Origin: Faucicola osloensis_C
GTDB lineage: Bacteria; Pseudomonadota; Gammaproteobacteria; Pseudomonadales; Moraxellaceae
Reading direction: 5' to 3'
NCBI GenBank assembly: GCA_019353055.1
Contig: JABAHL010000007.1
Span: forward strand, 60,728 to 124,727
Length of the DNA: 64,000 bases
Below the pieces are notes generated by a model. It searched no databases. It was not told the origin of the DNA and worked only from the letters and a program-made list of their open reading frames with translations. The stretch's first letter is position 1; every line of letters begins with the position of its first letter. The position numbers and the translations under genes were made by a program. Below, piece after piece: positions 46,588 through 55,580 of the stretch.

Positions 46588-47333
46588 TTCCAATGGCAGG
46601 GCTAAGCAGTCGTTTTTTTAAGGCAGGCTTTGAGGTGCCTAAATATCAATTGTCGATTGCCGATACCATTGTGTTTGATTTGGCAATCAAGTCGTTTGAG
46701 CGCTATTTTAGTACCGATTTATTTTTGCTTATCGTGCGCGATGTGTATGATACCCCGCAATTTGTTGCTGAGCGATTAACGCGCTTGGGTGTGCGCAATT
46801 TTATGATTCATACGCTTGATGGCGAGACAGCGGGACAAGCTGAAACAGTAGCGCTTGGACTGGGGCTTGAACTGGGACTAAGACTCGGTGATACTGGCAT
46901 TGATGACGATGAGCCGATTTATATTTTTAACATCGATACCTTTCGCTATGGGTTTGAAAAACCTGACTGGGTAGAGTCCGTTGATGGCTATTTAGAGGTA
47001 TTTGAAGGCGAAGGCGACCATTGGTCATTTATCGCTGTCGATGACGATGATAAGGTGATTAAAACCACAGAAAAACAGCGTATCTCCAATCTTTGCAGTG
47101 ATGGCTTATATTATTTTAAATCCAAGCAGCAGTATCTATCGTTGTTTCAACAAGCGGTTGCCCAACAGTTGACGGTTAACAAAGAATATTATATCGCCCC
47201 CATGTATAATTTATTAATCGCACAAGGCGGCAAAGTGGGCTATGTCAAAATCACGGAGGACGACATTGATTTTTGCGGTACGCCGGATGAATACCAAGCG
47301 CTTAAAACCCACGGTTTAAAGGCTCATGTTTAA
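46578..47333 (+). CDS. Sugar-nucleotidyltransferase-like protein
   Basis: This 251-residue protein starts FVIPMAGLSSRFFKAGFEVPKYQL, the NTP-transferase N-terminal loop (GLSSRF in place of GxGTR) followed by conserved Pro-Lys. IFNIDTFRYGF supplies the metal-binding Asp. It looks like a LicC- or RmlA-type nucleotidyltransferase activating a sugar or choline phosphate. Its overlap with the upstream kinase fusion suggests consecutive steps. Substrate unknown. Confidence 0.72.
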   Translation: MFVIPMAGLSSRFFKAGFEVPKYQLSIADTIVFDLAIKSFERYFSTDLFLLIVRDVYDTPQFVAERLTRLGVRNFMIHTLDGETAGQAETVALGLGLELGLRLGDTGIDDDEPIYIFNIDTFRYGFEKPDWVESVDGYLEVFEGEGDHWSFIAVDDDDKVIKTTEKQRISNLCSDGLYYFKSKQQYLSLFQQAVAQQLTVNKEYYIAPMYNLLIAQGGKVGYVKITEDDIDFCGTPDEYQALKTHGLKAHV

Positions 47334-47406
47334 ACTTTGGTGTTTCAAATTTTGTGTTTAAAGGTTCAAGTTTAAAGATTGGCGTTTAATTGTTTAGTTG
47401 AAAAAA

Positions 47407-47432
47407 AAGCTTACTATCTGTTGGGTAAGCTT
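47407..47432. terminator. Bidirectional terminator between convergent polysaccharide genes
   Basis: AAGCTTAC and GTAAGCTT pair, with A-run and T-run on the two sides. It lies between the plus-strand nucleotidyltransferase gene and the convergent WavE gene. Confidence 0.75.
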
Positions 47433-47447
47433 TTTTATTTAGCGGAT

Positions 47448-48524
47448 TTAGGGATAAAGACGCGAGAAAATCTGCTGTTGATCGACTGGGCTATTTTGAT
47501 AAAACTCTGCCGCGGCAATACTTTTCATCATCGCTCGTTCATCCGCATGCGCCAAGCGGGTTTGGTCAACTTGGTTGGGATACCAATATTGATAAAACAG
47601 CTGATACCAGTCATCATGGCTGATGCAGTTCATCGCCATAAAAGCATCGGTCAATGTCCACGCGTATTTAGGTAACCGTAGTCCGTAGTCTGTCATATCA
47701 AGCACAATCACTTCACTCGCCAAAAATGCCTTGTGCGCGTCTAGAATCTGCTCATTGAGCTCATTGTAGTAGCTTGGTGTGGCAGCGTAGCCGATTTGAT
47801 TGGCATAATGACTGGCAATATGCTGCTCGACAGCCAACCGCGTGCGAAAAGTATTGTCCGCAAATTTGGCATCGATATCTTGTGCATGCGATTCAAAATA
47901 AGTGGCATTGTCACGACTCATCAGGGGTGCCGACCAAAACGCCTGCAGTCGATCAATCTTGCCAAATTGCGCCCAGTCGCTAATATGAAACGCCATATGC
48001 TCAAACATACTGGGGTCAATGGTAAAAAACGACGGCACTACAATCGGCGAGTAGTCGGTTCCTTTACTTTTTGAGGATAAATGGGTCTGGGAATGTAATG
48101 TTACTTGCTGGGTATAATAGCGATAAAATTGTAGCAGGTTGTCATTGAGCAAGTAGCTATCGGTGCGTAGTTTCAGCGCATATTCGGTGCTGACTTGGCT
48201 TAAACCCGCTTGTGTGGAGATGATTTGTCGATTGACGTTGTTAGGCGCGTCGTAGCCAAATTTGATATTGGGTAGCCCACCAGGATCTGGGTTTAAAATC
48301 AGCTGATCGATACCTAATTTTTCGGCGCTGTCAAACTCGGCGGGCAACGCAAGCGTATCCCAAGTCGATAATACAATGGTTGCCTGGGGCAAGGCTGCTC
48401 GGGTTTTGGCAACGTTAGCTATGAAATCACTGCCGTCATCGCCGCCCTGCCCTAGCTGATGAACGTTGATACCACCTTGAAAAATAACCGTCACTGACTG
48501 ACTGGGGAGAGTGTTTACTTGCAT
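47448..48524 (-). CDS. WavE family lipopolysaccharide biosynthesis protein
   Basis: This 358-residue protein begins with a beta strand VTVIFQGGI and has TIVLSTWDT, QADLINRQIIST-like and LKLRTDSYLLND segments and FFTIDPSMFEH, typical of WavE, a family linked to core-oligosaccharide synthesis in Vibrio. It is probably a glycosyltransferase or related cytoplasmic enzyme. It is convergent with the nucleotidyltransferase operon and precedes the stress-type module on the same strand. Confidence 0.78.
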   Translation of the reverse strand: MQVNTLPSQSVTVIFQGGINVHQLGQGGDDGSDFIANVAKTRAALPQATIVLSTWDTLALPAEFDSAEKLGIDQLILNPDPGGLPNIKFGYDAPNNVNRQIISTQAGLSQVSTEYALKLRTDSYLLNDNLLQFYRYYTQQVTLHSQTHLSSKSKGTDYSPIVVPSFFTIDPSMFEHMAFHISDWAQFGKIDRLQAFWSAPLMSRDNATYFESHAQDIDAKFADNTFRTRLAVEQHIASHYANQIGYAATPSYYNELNEQILDAHKAFLASEVIVLDMTDYGLRLPKYAWTLTDAFMAMNCISHDDWYQLFYQYWYPNQVDQTRLAHADERAMMKSIAAAEFYQNSPVDQQQIFSRLYP

Positions 48525-48711
48525 AGGTTTCCATGATGCTGGTTATCAGTTAAATTGTTATCATTAATTATTGTTACCTGCTAACCCATCATCATAGCGC
48601 AAATTTGTTCAATTATCGGTCAGTGATTTGTTATCTGACTTTGATATAACAAACTGTTAGACATTAGCTTTTAGACATTGGCTGTTAAACCTTAGTTTTA
48701 GACATTGGCTG

Positions 48712-49683
48712 TTAAACATTGGCACGGAGCATCACACTGGTCGCCCACGCGCGATGCGTGGCTGGCTCAAGCATACTGTTGTCTTGCTTAAATACCGCCT
48801 TGGCATCAGCAGCAAGAATCGCGGTGGCTTGACTGCGCTCTATGTCATTGACATAAAAAGCTTGTTTGACTGCGGCAATTTGGTCAGGGTGAATGATGGT
48901 TTTGCCCACCAGTCCCAAGGCGACATCTTGCCGCAATTCTTCAGCAAACAAGGCAGGTTTATCCAAATACTCAAACACGGGCGCGGTCAAATAAAAACCC
49001 TGCGGCACAAAACACGCAATTAACTGATAGATGAGTATGCCGACTGGGGTTTGATAGATCGTCACATCGGACGGGCGACGCAAGCGCAGCGAGGCAAATA
49101 AATCATTGCCGCCAATACGCAGTGCCAAAATCGACTGGCTAAACCCTTCGCTAAACGCTAGCGCCAGTTCTTGGTTGTGTATCGGGTTAAAGATAAGCCG
49201 AGTCTCAAGGGTCGGCATCAATAGCTGTGTCGATGGCAATGCCTGACAAGCCAATCGCCAATCGGCAAGGCTTTGCATATCGATTTTTGGTAACACAAAG
49301 CCATCCACCAAAGCAATCGACTGCCAACTGGCAAGCTCGGTGAGCATCAAAGCGTTTCGCGGTCGGATAAACACCATCGGGCGTGAGGCTCGCGGTGAGA
49401 TTGGGCGCGATTCATCGCTAAAACCATGCATCTGGGCGCGCTGAGCCCATGTCGCAAGCAGCTGCTTTAAGTTTGCGAGCGCGGCAGGAATTTCACTTTC
49501 ACTTACCGCATCTTCCAAACAAATCACGATACTATCAATCTCAGCCAATTTTTGCTGGCTAATAATTTGCCAAATATCTTGGCGCGTGGCTGGCATATAA
49601 AGCGTCGCACCCAACTGGTAGGGATTGATAGTTGGGGCAACAGACGCAGCCAAAAAATGATTTACAGGGTGTAATAGTGTCAT
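48712..49683 (-). CDS. HpcH/HpaI (CitE-like) aldolase of the Ter-type biosynthetic module
   Basis: This 323-residue TIM-barrel lyase has a basic YMPATRQDIW opening, the acidic IVICLEDAVSE metal site, and RPRNAL and PKIDMQS barrel strands. GLVGKTIIHPDQI at the end is the CitE C-terminal signature. It likely splits or forms a C-C bond in a small-molecule pathway. CitE-like aldolases of this type are part of the biosynthetic module associated with TerD-type stress systems. It is the last gene of the five-gene minus-strand run. Confidence 0.8.
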   Translation of the reverse strand: MTLLHPVNHFLAASVAPTINPYQLGATLYMPATRQDIWQIISQQKLAEIDSIVICLEDAVSESEIPAALANLKQLLATWAQRAQMHGFSDESRPISPRASRPMVFIRPRNALMLTELASWQSIALVDGFVLPKIDMQSLADWRLACQALPSTQLLMPTLETRLIFNPIHNQELALAFSEGFSQSILALRIGGNDLFASLRLRRPSDVTIYQTPVGILIYQLIACFVPQGFYLTAPVFEYLDKPALFAEELRQDVALGLVGKTIIHPDQIAAVKQAFYVNDIERSQATAILAADAKAVFKQDNSMLEPATHRAWATSVMLRANV

Positions 49684-49761
49684 AAAAAGTACAATGTGCG
49701 CAAAAGAGCGATTAGGATAAATGGGCGGTTAACAAGGTCGATGAGCGCAAAGACGCGGTTA

Positions 49762-50898
49762 TCATTGGCTTCTGTTCTTAATAATGGTGACAGCTTGGTA
49801 AGGTGCAATACTGGCATCTTCAATTAATTGAATATTTTTTTCCTCACAAAGATGACGCAGTAATGCCGTATCTTGTCCGTCTGCCATCTCATTGACCAAC
49901 ACACACTCAGGGTCGCGCCGTAATATCGCGCGGGTCGCCTCGGCAATGGTGGGTTTGATACGGTTGCGATTGCTGATGGCAAAGCGCGCCGCTAAATCAT
50001 CTATCACAGACTGGGTGGTAAAAGTGGGCAATAACTTGCGCGTTAGCGGCGTTGGTAAGGAAGTTTGCTGCCGCAGCGCATCAATGGTTTGGATAAACTC
50101 GCCACTGCGATCCCAAGGCTGTAACTTGTCATAATACACTGCCTGGTGCAGTCCATCACTCGGCTCACGATACAGGGTACGCGATATCAGCCCAGAGACA
50201 GTGCTATTGAGCAAACTTGCCGGCATCAGCCAATCATCATCACTTGCCGATAGCCAAGCCACCCCAGCAGGATCTGCCAACGTCACCAGTGGAATCACCC
50301 CGTCACCTTGGTGAAACAGTTGCGCTTGTTGCCGCTTATCAGTGATTTGGGCTAAACTTCGTTGCAACTCACCATAGATAGCCCCTTTACCCGTCCAACC
50401 ATCGACAAACACAATCGGGCTATGGGGATGCTGCTGCAAAATATATTGCAACGCAACAGGGTCAAGCCCGCGGTCACGAATGATACTCACCCCGTAATGC
50501 TGGCTGGCTAATGCATAGCTGGCAGATGCATCACTAAGCGCTTTTTGTAGCAAGACCCCAATCGGCAATCCTGCCCGCACGAGACTGACCAATATCAGCG
50601 GCTGCGAGGCACTCACACAAGCATGAAATAGCTGATGTAAGCTAAAGGCAAGGCTTGTGACATCATTTGCCATGCGCTGCTTGCCGGCCGCCAATGCTTG
50701 ATTGTACAAGGCTTCATGCGTGGCGCTGGGCGGTTTTTCAAGCGTCAGCATATCTGAATAATGGCGCTGACCTGATTGGATTAACGCTTCTTTTTGCGTT
50801 GGGCTGATATCATTGACGCTATCAGCACTGACGATATCGAGCAGCAAGGTAACCTCAGAAGGTAAATAACTACCTGAAAAATTAGCCTGAATTGTCAT
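49762..50898 (-). CDS. StiP/PRTase-like protein of the Ter-type module
   Basis: This protein of about 378 residues has the motifs VSLVRAGLPIGVLLQKAL and IVFVDGWTGKGAIYGEL, the latter resembling the PRPP-binding loop of phosphoribosyltransferases. Databases name such proteins cysteine protease StiP, with a Pelota-like RNA-binding C-terminus; comparative work instead treats the core as a phosphoribosyltransferase. ATG 50898, three bases after the HAD gene stop, has AAGGG upstream. It is likely translationally coupled to the HAD gene. Confidence 0.75.
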   Translation of the reverse strand: MTIQANFSGSYLPSEVTLLLDIVSADSVNDISPTQKEALIQSGQRHYSDMLTLEKPPSATHEALYNQALAAGKQRMANDVTSLAFSLHQLFHACVSASQPLILVSLVRAGLPIGVLLQKALSDASASYALASQHYGVSIIRDRGLDPVALQYILQQHPHSPIVFVDGWTGKGAIYGELQRSLAQITDKRQQAQLFHQGDGVIPLVTLADPAGVAWLSASDDDWLMPASLLNSTVSGLISRTLYREPSDGLHQAVYYDKLQPWDRSGEFIQTIDALRQQTSLPTPLTRKLLPTFTTQSVIDDLAARFAISNRNRIKPTIAEATRAILRRDPECVLVNEMADGQDTALLRHLCEEKNIQLIEDASIAPYQAVTIIKNRSQ

Positions 50899-50900
50899 GA

Positions 50901-51731
50901 TTATAAACACCCTTGACTGATAGCATCATGCAGTTGCCCTCGATTGGGCGTACCATACCAGTCCAATAATTGTAAAAACGGCAAATCCGCCAAGCTATCA
51001 CCAAAACCAAAACAAGGGCGGTTTTTATCCAAATGATAATCGAGCAAAAAACGCATCGCGTGATGTTTGTTGACGACGTGCGGCAAGATTGCCAAGTTAT
51101 TGGCATTGACATGGATATAAAACTCATCGCCCAAATCCGGCGCCTCATTTAGCAGGCTCGGCAGCTGTGCCGCAAACTGCAGCAAAGCATCGTGGTCTTT
51201 ATGCTGATGTTTGATGGCGACATACACCATCAAATCCGCCGCGTTATTGTCTACTATAAAGTGTTCATAATGTGGGGTTATGCGTAGTGCTTCAAACCCT
51301 GCCAATCGCTCAATAAGCTGGGTCAGTTTGGGTTGTAGCGCCACCAATTGCCCTGCCATTAGCCGCTGCCAACGCGCACAAGGCTGCCCCGACGGTGCTA
51401 CAATCACCGCACCATGGGTCAAAACTTGCCAACTATCAAACGGCAGTTTGACGCGCATAATCTCAGTGGTATCCCTTGCGGTGACGGGGATGAGCTCCGT
51501 TGATTGCGATAACCAATTAAAAAAATGGCGCTGCTTTGGGGTCAAAAAGCTCAATGGCGCATTCTGCTTATCGACGGTCGCCGCCACTAACCCATCCATT
51601 GGCAATTGCCAAGCTGCAATTTTTCGCTGGGTTTGAAACAAGGTATCATCCAAATCCATCAAAGCATAAGGCTTGACTAGCGCGACTTTTGATTCAAAAA
51701 AACGGGCTTCGGGTTTAAAAAAATCGGTCAT
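50901..51731 (-). CDS. HAD-superfamily phosphatase of the Ter-type module
   Basis: This 276-residue protein has motif I LMDLDDTLFQTQRK (nucleophile Asp), motif II PVTARDTTEI and motif IV FGFGDSLADLPFL. It is a class II-capped HAD likely to remove a phosphate from an intermediate. It is co-directional with the PRTase-like gene downstream and the PRTase gene about 100 bases upstream. Confidence 0.82.
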   Translation of the reverse strand: MTDFFKPEARFFESKVALVKPYALMDLDDTLFQTQRKIAAWQLPMDGLVAATVDKQNAPLSFLTPKQRHFFNWLSQSTELIPVTARDTTEIMRVKLPFDSWQVLTHGAVIVAPSGQPCARWQRLMAGQLVALQPKLTQLIERLAGFEALRITPHYEHFIVDNNAADLMVYVAIKHQHKDHDALLQFAAQLPSLLNEAPDLGDEFYIHVNANNLAILPHVVNKHHAMRFLLDYHLDKNRPCFGFGDSLADLPFLQLLDWYGTPNRGQLHDAISQGCL

Positions 51732-51834
51732 TCACACTCACTTTTATCAAACTTAACTTTTATCGATTTTGTGGCTGATTGGGTTTTGGTTGTCGGACTT
51801 CAGGTATCAGACTCCGGTTGTCGGGTTTAGAATG

Positions 51835-53034
51835 TCAGATTTTGGGTCTTGGTGAAATTACCATGACATTATCAAAGCGCTGCCAAATCTCATCCACGCT
51901 ATCTTGGGGGGTTTCCACGCACAACAGCACCCAATCCCACGCCTCAGGCGTCACGTTGTAAACAAAATTGGTCATGCCCAAGCCATAATGGTCAAAGAAC
52001 TTGATGACGCTAGTCACGGCACTATCAGCATGGATGGCGATGGGTGACCGCGTCAAGGCGGAAAATTTGACATCCGCTTGATACTGCGCCAAGCGTTCGG
52101 CAAGCAGCAACGGCAACCAAACAAACTCATTACTGCCCAGTACCAAGATTTTTTGATGGGCAAATGACGCTAGGGTCAATTGTCTTTGGCGAAGCGTATG
52201 ATGCAAACCTTGCAGCAAAAAATCCAATCCCGATGTACTATCGCGTGTCGGTTGTCTACCCCAATTGCCGGTAGGCAGCAGTGGCTGACTGCCTGCCTCT
52301 GTGGTTGACACATTTGGCATGGTAACCGCCGGCGCATTTATCCTATCTGTCCACGTCCAATCTCCTGCCAGCAGATGATGGCGAAAAAAGGCGATGTCAT
52401 TAAAAATATTATTATCCGTTTTGCCCAGTTTCTTGCCCAGTTTTTTGCCCAGCGACCAATCAACTAGCGTCGCCAAATGCACTTGCTCAAGCTTACTTAA
52501 TCCTGCTTGACGCAGGGCGTTGACCACATTTTGGCAGGTATTACCTGTGGAGGCTTCGTCATCGACCATAATCAAGGTTTTGGCGTTTTCAACGTTTGCT
52601 TGTAGCGCGCTGTCATCACTTTGGTAAATCAAATGCACGCTGGCATGACTATGATCTTCGCTAAACGTGGTAAGCAGCTCTGCTGCCTGTGCATGCCGCG
52701 TCGAGTTGAGCAAAATAGCTTGTGGATAACGCGCCTGCAGCACTTGATGCACCCCTGCCGACAATCCGACTGCGGTCTCCGCCATACCAATCACCACAAT
52801 TGGCTCGGGCAAATCATCGGGTATGAGAGTTGCCAACCGGGTGAAGGCTTGTCGCATCTTATCGGGGGATACCGGGATATGTCGCCCCAATACTTTGGAT
52901 ACAAACAAAAACGCGCGCTTGGGATTGATACGCTCAGCAAACCCCAACAAATCATCAAGCTGATAATCCGCGGTGGTTTGATAACGTAAAGTAAGCTCGC
53001 CACGCGATAACGAAATGGTTTTTTGCTCGGTCAT
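51835..53034 (-). CDS. Phosphoribosyltransferase with C-terminal extra domain
   Basis: This 399-residue protein has the PRPP loop LIMVDDEASTGNT (about 165) and a VVIGMAETAVGLSAGVHQ nucleotide-type segment. A C-terminal TRSP-like domain (TLASFAHQKILVLGSNEFVW) follows. In the Ter-associated module this enzyme is thought to attach a base-like moiety to ribose-5-phosphate. Neighbouring ATP-grasp and HAD genes support the assignment. The actual base and product are not known. Confidence 0.78.
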   Translation of the reverse strand: MTEQKTISLSRGELTLRYQTTADYQLDDLLGFAERINPKRAFLFVSKVLGRHIPVSPDKMRQAFTRLATLIPDDLPEPIVVIGMAETAVGLSAGVHQVLQARYPQAILLNSTRHAQAAELLTTFSEDHSHASVHLIYQSDDSALQANVENAKTLIMVDDEASTGNTCQNVVNALRQAGLSKLEQVHLATLVDWSLGKKLGKKLGKTDNNIFNDIAFFRHHLLAGDWTWTDRINAPAVTMPNVSTTEAGSQPLLPTGNWGRQPTRDSTSGLDFLLQGLHHTLRQRQLTLASFAHQKILVLGSNEFVWLPLLLAERLAQYQADVKFSALTRSPIAIHADSAVTSVIKFFDHYGLGMTNFVYNVTPEAWDWVLLCVETPQDSVDEIWQRFDNVMVISPRPKI

Positions 53035-53061
53035 GGCGTCTGGTATCCTGTTATTTTTGCG

Positions 53062-54144
53062 TTAGCCGATTTTGACACTGGTCATGAGCGGGCGCACGAT
53101 GCAAGGGGTGATGGTATCACGTACCGCTGCCAGATGCGGTTTGGTAATACAGCCTGACCAATAGGCAAAAGCGAGTTGGGTTAAATTCATCGTGCCGTTA
53201 TCAAAGGCATGATCGGTATAACCAATCCCACCCGATGCGCGGCTATTGATTTCCAGTACCTTGTGCATGCCATTTTCATCAGCCTTGGTTTGGATACTCA
53301 CAATACCATCGGCTTTTAGGGCTGCCACCAGACGCTTGACAAGTTCCATCACTGCCTCGTCATAGCCCACATGCTGCTCACTGCCGTCTTTATAGCGCGT
53401 CACTGCGGCTAACACTTCCCCCGTCTCACATACCACATCAATCGAATATTCTTTGCCTGCTAAATATGGCATCAGCAGCATGGCAATGGGTTTGTCAGTT
53501 ACCATTTGGCTATGGTTATAGGCGTGTAAAAATTGTGCAAGATGGATTTTTTTAGCATCAGTAAAGTATAAATGCTCAAAACTGTCCCACGCATCGACCG
53601 CTGCCGTATCGAGTCGCCAAAACCCTTGCGCAAATATGCCTTTTACGGGTTTTACACATAACGGCTGCCCACCATGCAAGGCTAGCAGTGCCATTAACTC
53701 ATCTGCATTATCGAACTGCCAGCCACTTGCCACAGGGATGTCATGTTGTTGGCAAAAAGCTGTAAAAGCGGCTTTATCATCCATTAATTCAAGCGTGGCT
53801 GTGTCAGTTGCGCCTGTCAATAACCGAATACCGGCTGCTTTGAAGTCTTGACGTCTGGCTTCGTAATCTTGGCTATTGCGCCCTGTGAGTACCACTTTAC
53901 TATTATGCTTTTTGGCCTGTTCAAGTACAAACTCAACCCGTTCACTTGGCTCGGATGGCTCTTGGTACGCTATATCGGCACAGCTTAAGATTTCTGGTCG
54001 TGGCTGTCGATGGGACGCTACGATGGTCATGGGTAAGTTATATTGGCATTTTATGGCTTGCATGGCAAGTAGCATCTCACGCTGGCTTGACTGCCCTTCT
54101 GCCAACCAAACTGAAAACGGGGTATTACTGGGGTTTAAAATCAT
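53062..54144 (-). CDS. ATP-grasp ligase of the Ter-type module
   Basis: This 360-residue protein has an N-terminal pre-ATP-grasp fold (TIVASHRQPRPEIL), a lid region LELMDDKAAFTAFCQ and PLCVKPVKGIFAQGFWRL, and the metal site HKVLEINSRASGGIGYTDHA. It would form an amide or peptide-like bond with ATP use. It is the first gene of the five-gene run and carries a start preceded by a GAAGT-like weak ribosome site. Confidence 0.8.
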   Translation of the reverse strand: MILNPSNTPFSVWLAEGQSSQREMLLAMQAIKCQYNLPMTIVASHRQPRPEILSCADIAYQEPSEPSERVEFVLEQAKKHNSKVVLTGRNSQDYEARRQDFKAAGIRLLTGATDTATLELMDDKAAFTAFCQQHDIPVASGWQFDNADELMALLALHGGQPLCVKPVKGIFAQGFWRLDTAAVDAWDSFEHLYFTDAKKIHLAQFLHAYNHSQMVTDKPIAMLLMPYLAGKEYSIDVVCETGEVLAAVTRYKDGSEQHVGYDEAVMELVKRLVAALKADGIVSIQTKADENGMHKVLEINSRASGGIGYTDHAFDNGTMNLTQLAFAYWSGCITKPHLAAVRDTITPCIVRPLMTSVKIG

Positions 54145-54330
54145 TGAACTTCCATTGGCAACGCATCATGCCATTTAACTTATTATCAACCGGATGAAAA
54201 GCCGTATCATAAAATAAAACTGGGTTGGATGAATAGCATTTTTAGCATTTCGTCCACTAAAAAATCTTGGGCAACTGAACGAGTGAGTAACGCAATCATA
54301 ATTTTTTTCCTTTATCCCTTAATCAATAAA

Positions 54331-54366
54331 AAAAACGAATGCCACCTCACAGTGACATTCGTTTTT
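54331..54366. terminator. Terminator between ATP-grasp and fbpA genes
   Basis: AAAAACGAATG and CATTCGTTTTT are perfect arms around a 14-base loop, with A-run and T-run flanks. On the minus strand it ends the fbpA transcript. Confidence 0.8.
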
Positions 54367-54408
54367 TTTACCTAAACTGTATCTTTAACAAACAAGCGAA
54401 TACCGTGT

Positions 54409-55398
54409 TTATTTATAACCCGCTTTTTTCATTAGCATAATCGCATGGCGTTGGTTTTTACCAGCCACGGATACATTGATAATGTCCTGCTTAAAGCTGC
54501 CCCATTTGGCGACTTTTGGATGTGGTGCGATGCGTGGGTTGGCTGGGTATTCACTGTTCAAGTCAGCAAATAAATTTTGTGCCTCTGCGCCACTAAGCCA
54601 TTCCATAAATTTTTGTGCTTGTGCCGCGTTTTTGCTGTGTTTAACTATGCCAATACCCGATACATTGACATGGGTGCCTTGCCATTTTTGGTTAGCAAAA
54701 TAGGGTTTGACCTTAATGTTTGGCTTGGTATCAAGCAGCCGACCATAGTAGTAAGTATTGGCGATACCGACATCACAGCGACCTGCGTCAATTGCTTCAA
54801 GCAGCGCTGTGTCATTGGCAAATGGCGCGGTGGCTAGATTACTGACCCAACCTTTTAAAATACGCTCCGTTTGTGGTAAGCCGTTGTGATGAATCATGGT
54901 GGCAACCAAAGATTGGTTATAGACATTGTCCGATGTTCTTAAACACAGCTTGCCTTTCCACTTGGGGGTAGATAAATCTGCGTAAGTTGATAGCTGGCTT
55001 GGATTGATTTTGGTTGGGTTGTAAAAAATGGTACGGGCGCGCACTGACATACCAAACCAACGATTTTGTGGGTCTTGGAATTGCGGCGGGATATTGGTTT
55101 CAAGTACTTTTGAATTGACAGGTCTTAAGATGTTTTCTTGCGCCGCTTGCCATAAGTTACCACCATCGACTGTGATGAGTAAGTCAGCTGGGGTATTAGC
55201 ACCTTCTGCTTTTATTTTTTCGATCAATACGCCTGCTTTATCGTTGACCAGCTTGATTTTTACGCCTGTTTGCTGCTCGTATTTTGCCACAATCGGCTTC
55301 AACAAATTATCAGCGCGCGCTGAATAAATCACCAGATCACTTGCTAGCGCAGGTGTTACCGCACCCATCAACATACCAAAAGTCATCAAGCGTTTCAT
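54409..55398 (-). CDS. fbpA: Periplasmic ferric-iron binding protein FbpA
   Basis: This 329-residue protein has a cleavable signal peptide ending ALA-SD near residue 20. DLVIYSARADNL, the LITVDGGNLWQA strand and NTYYYGRLL (two Tyr ligands for iron) are FbpA/FutA hallmarks. It binds ferric iron and hands it to the divergent FbpB-FbpC transporter. It shares a promoter region with fbpB. Confidence 0.92.
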   Translation of the reverse strand: MKRLMTFGMLMGAVTPALASDLVIYSARADNLLKPIVAKYEQQTGVKIKLVNDKAGVLIEKIKAEGANTPADLLITVDGGNLWQAAQENILRPVNSKVLETNIPPQFQDPQNRWFGMSVRARTIFYNPTKINPSQLSTYADLSTPKWKGKLCLRTSDNVYNQSLVATMIHHNGLPQTERILKGWVSNLATAPFANDTALLEAIDAGRCDVGIANTYYYGRLLDTKPNIKVKPYFANQKWQGTHVNVSGIGIVKHSKNAAQAQKFMEWLSGAEAQNLFADLNSEYPANPRIAPHPKVAKWGSFKQDIINVSVAGKNQRHAIMLMKKAGYK

Positions 55399-55535
55399 AA
55401 TTTACCCTTTTACTCGTCCTAAAAAATTATACCGAACACCCTACTAAAAAGCAGACCTTGACGATGCGACGGTGCAAGTTAAAATCGCCGCCAAACGTAT
55501 TGGTTTCGTAGTATAATATAGAATATTTATTTAAA

Positions 55536-55555
55536 CAATAATAATTATTATTTAC
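55536..55555. promoter_or_regulatory. Fur-like operator in the fbpA/fbpB divergent promoter
   Basis: CAATAATAATTATTATTTAC is a near-palindrome built of ATAAT-type hexamers, as in Fur boxes. It lies between the divergent iron genes, where iron repression would be expected. A TATAAT is at 55512-55517. Binding is inferred from sequence pattern and context. Confidence 0.5.
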
Positions 55556-55580
55556 ATTAAGGTTAACGATTTGGGTGGAC

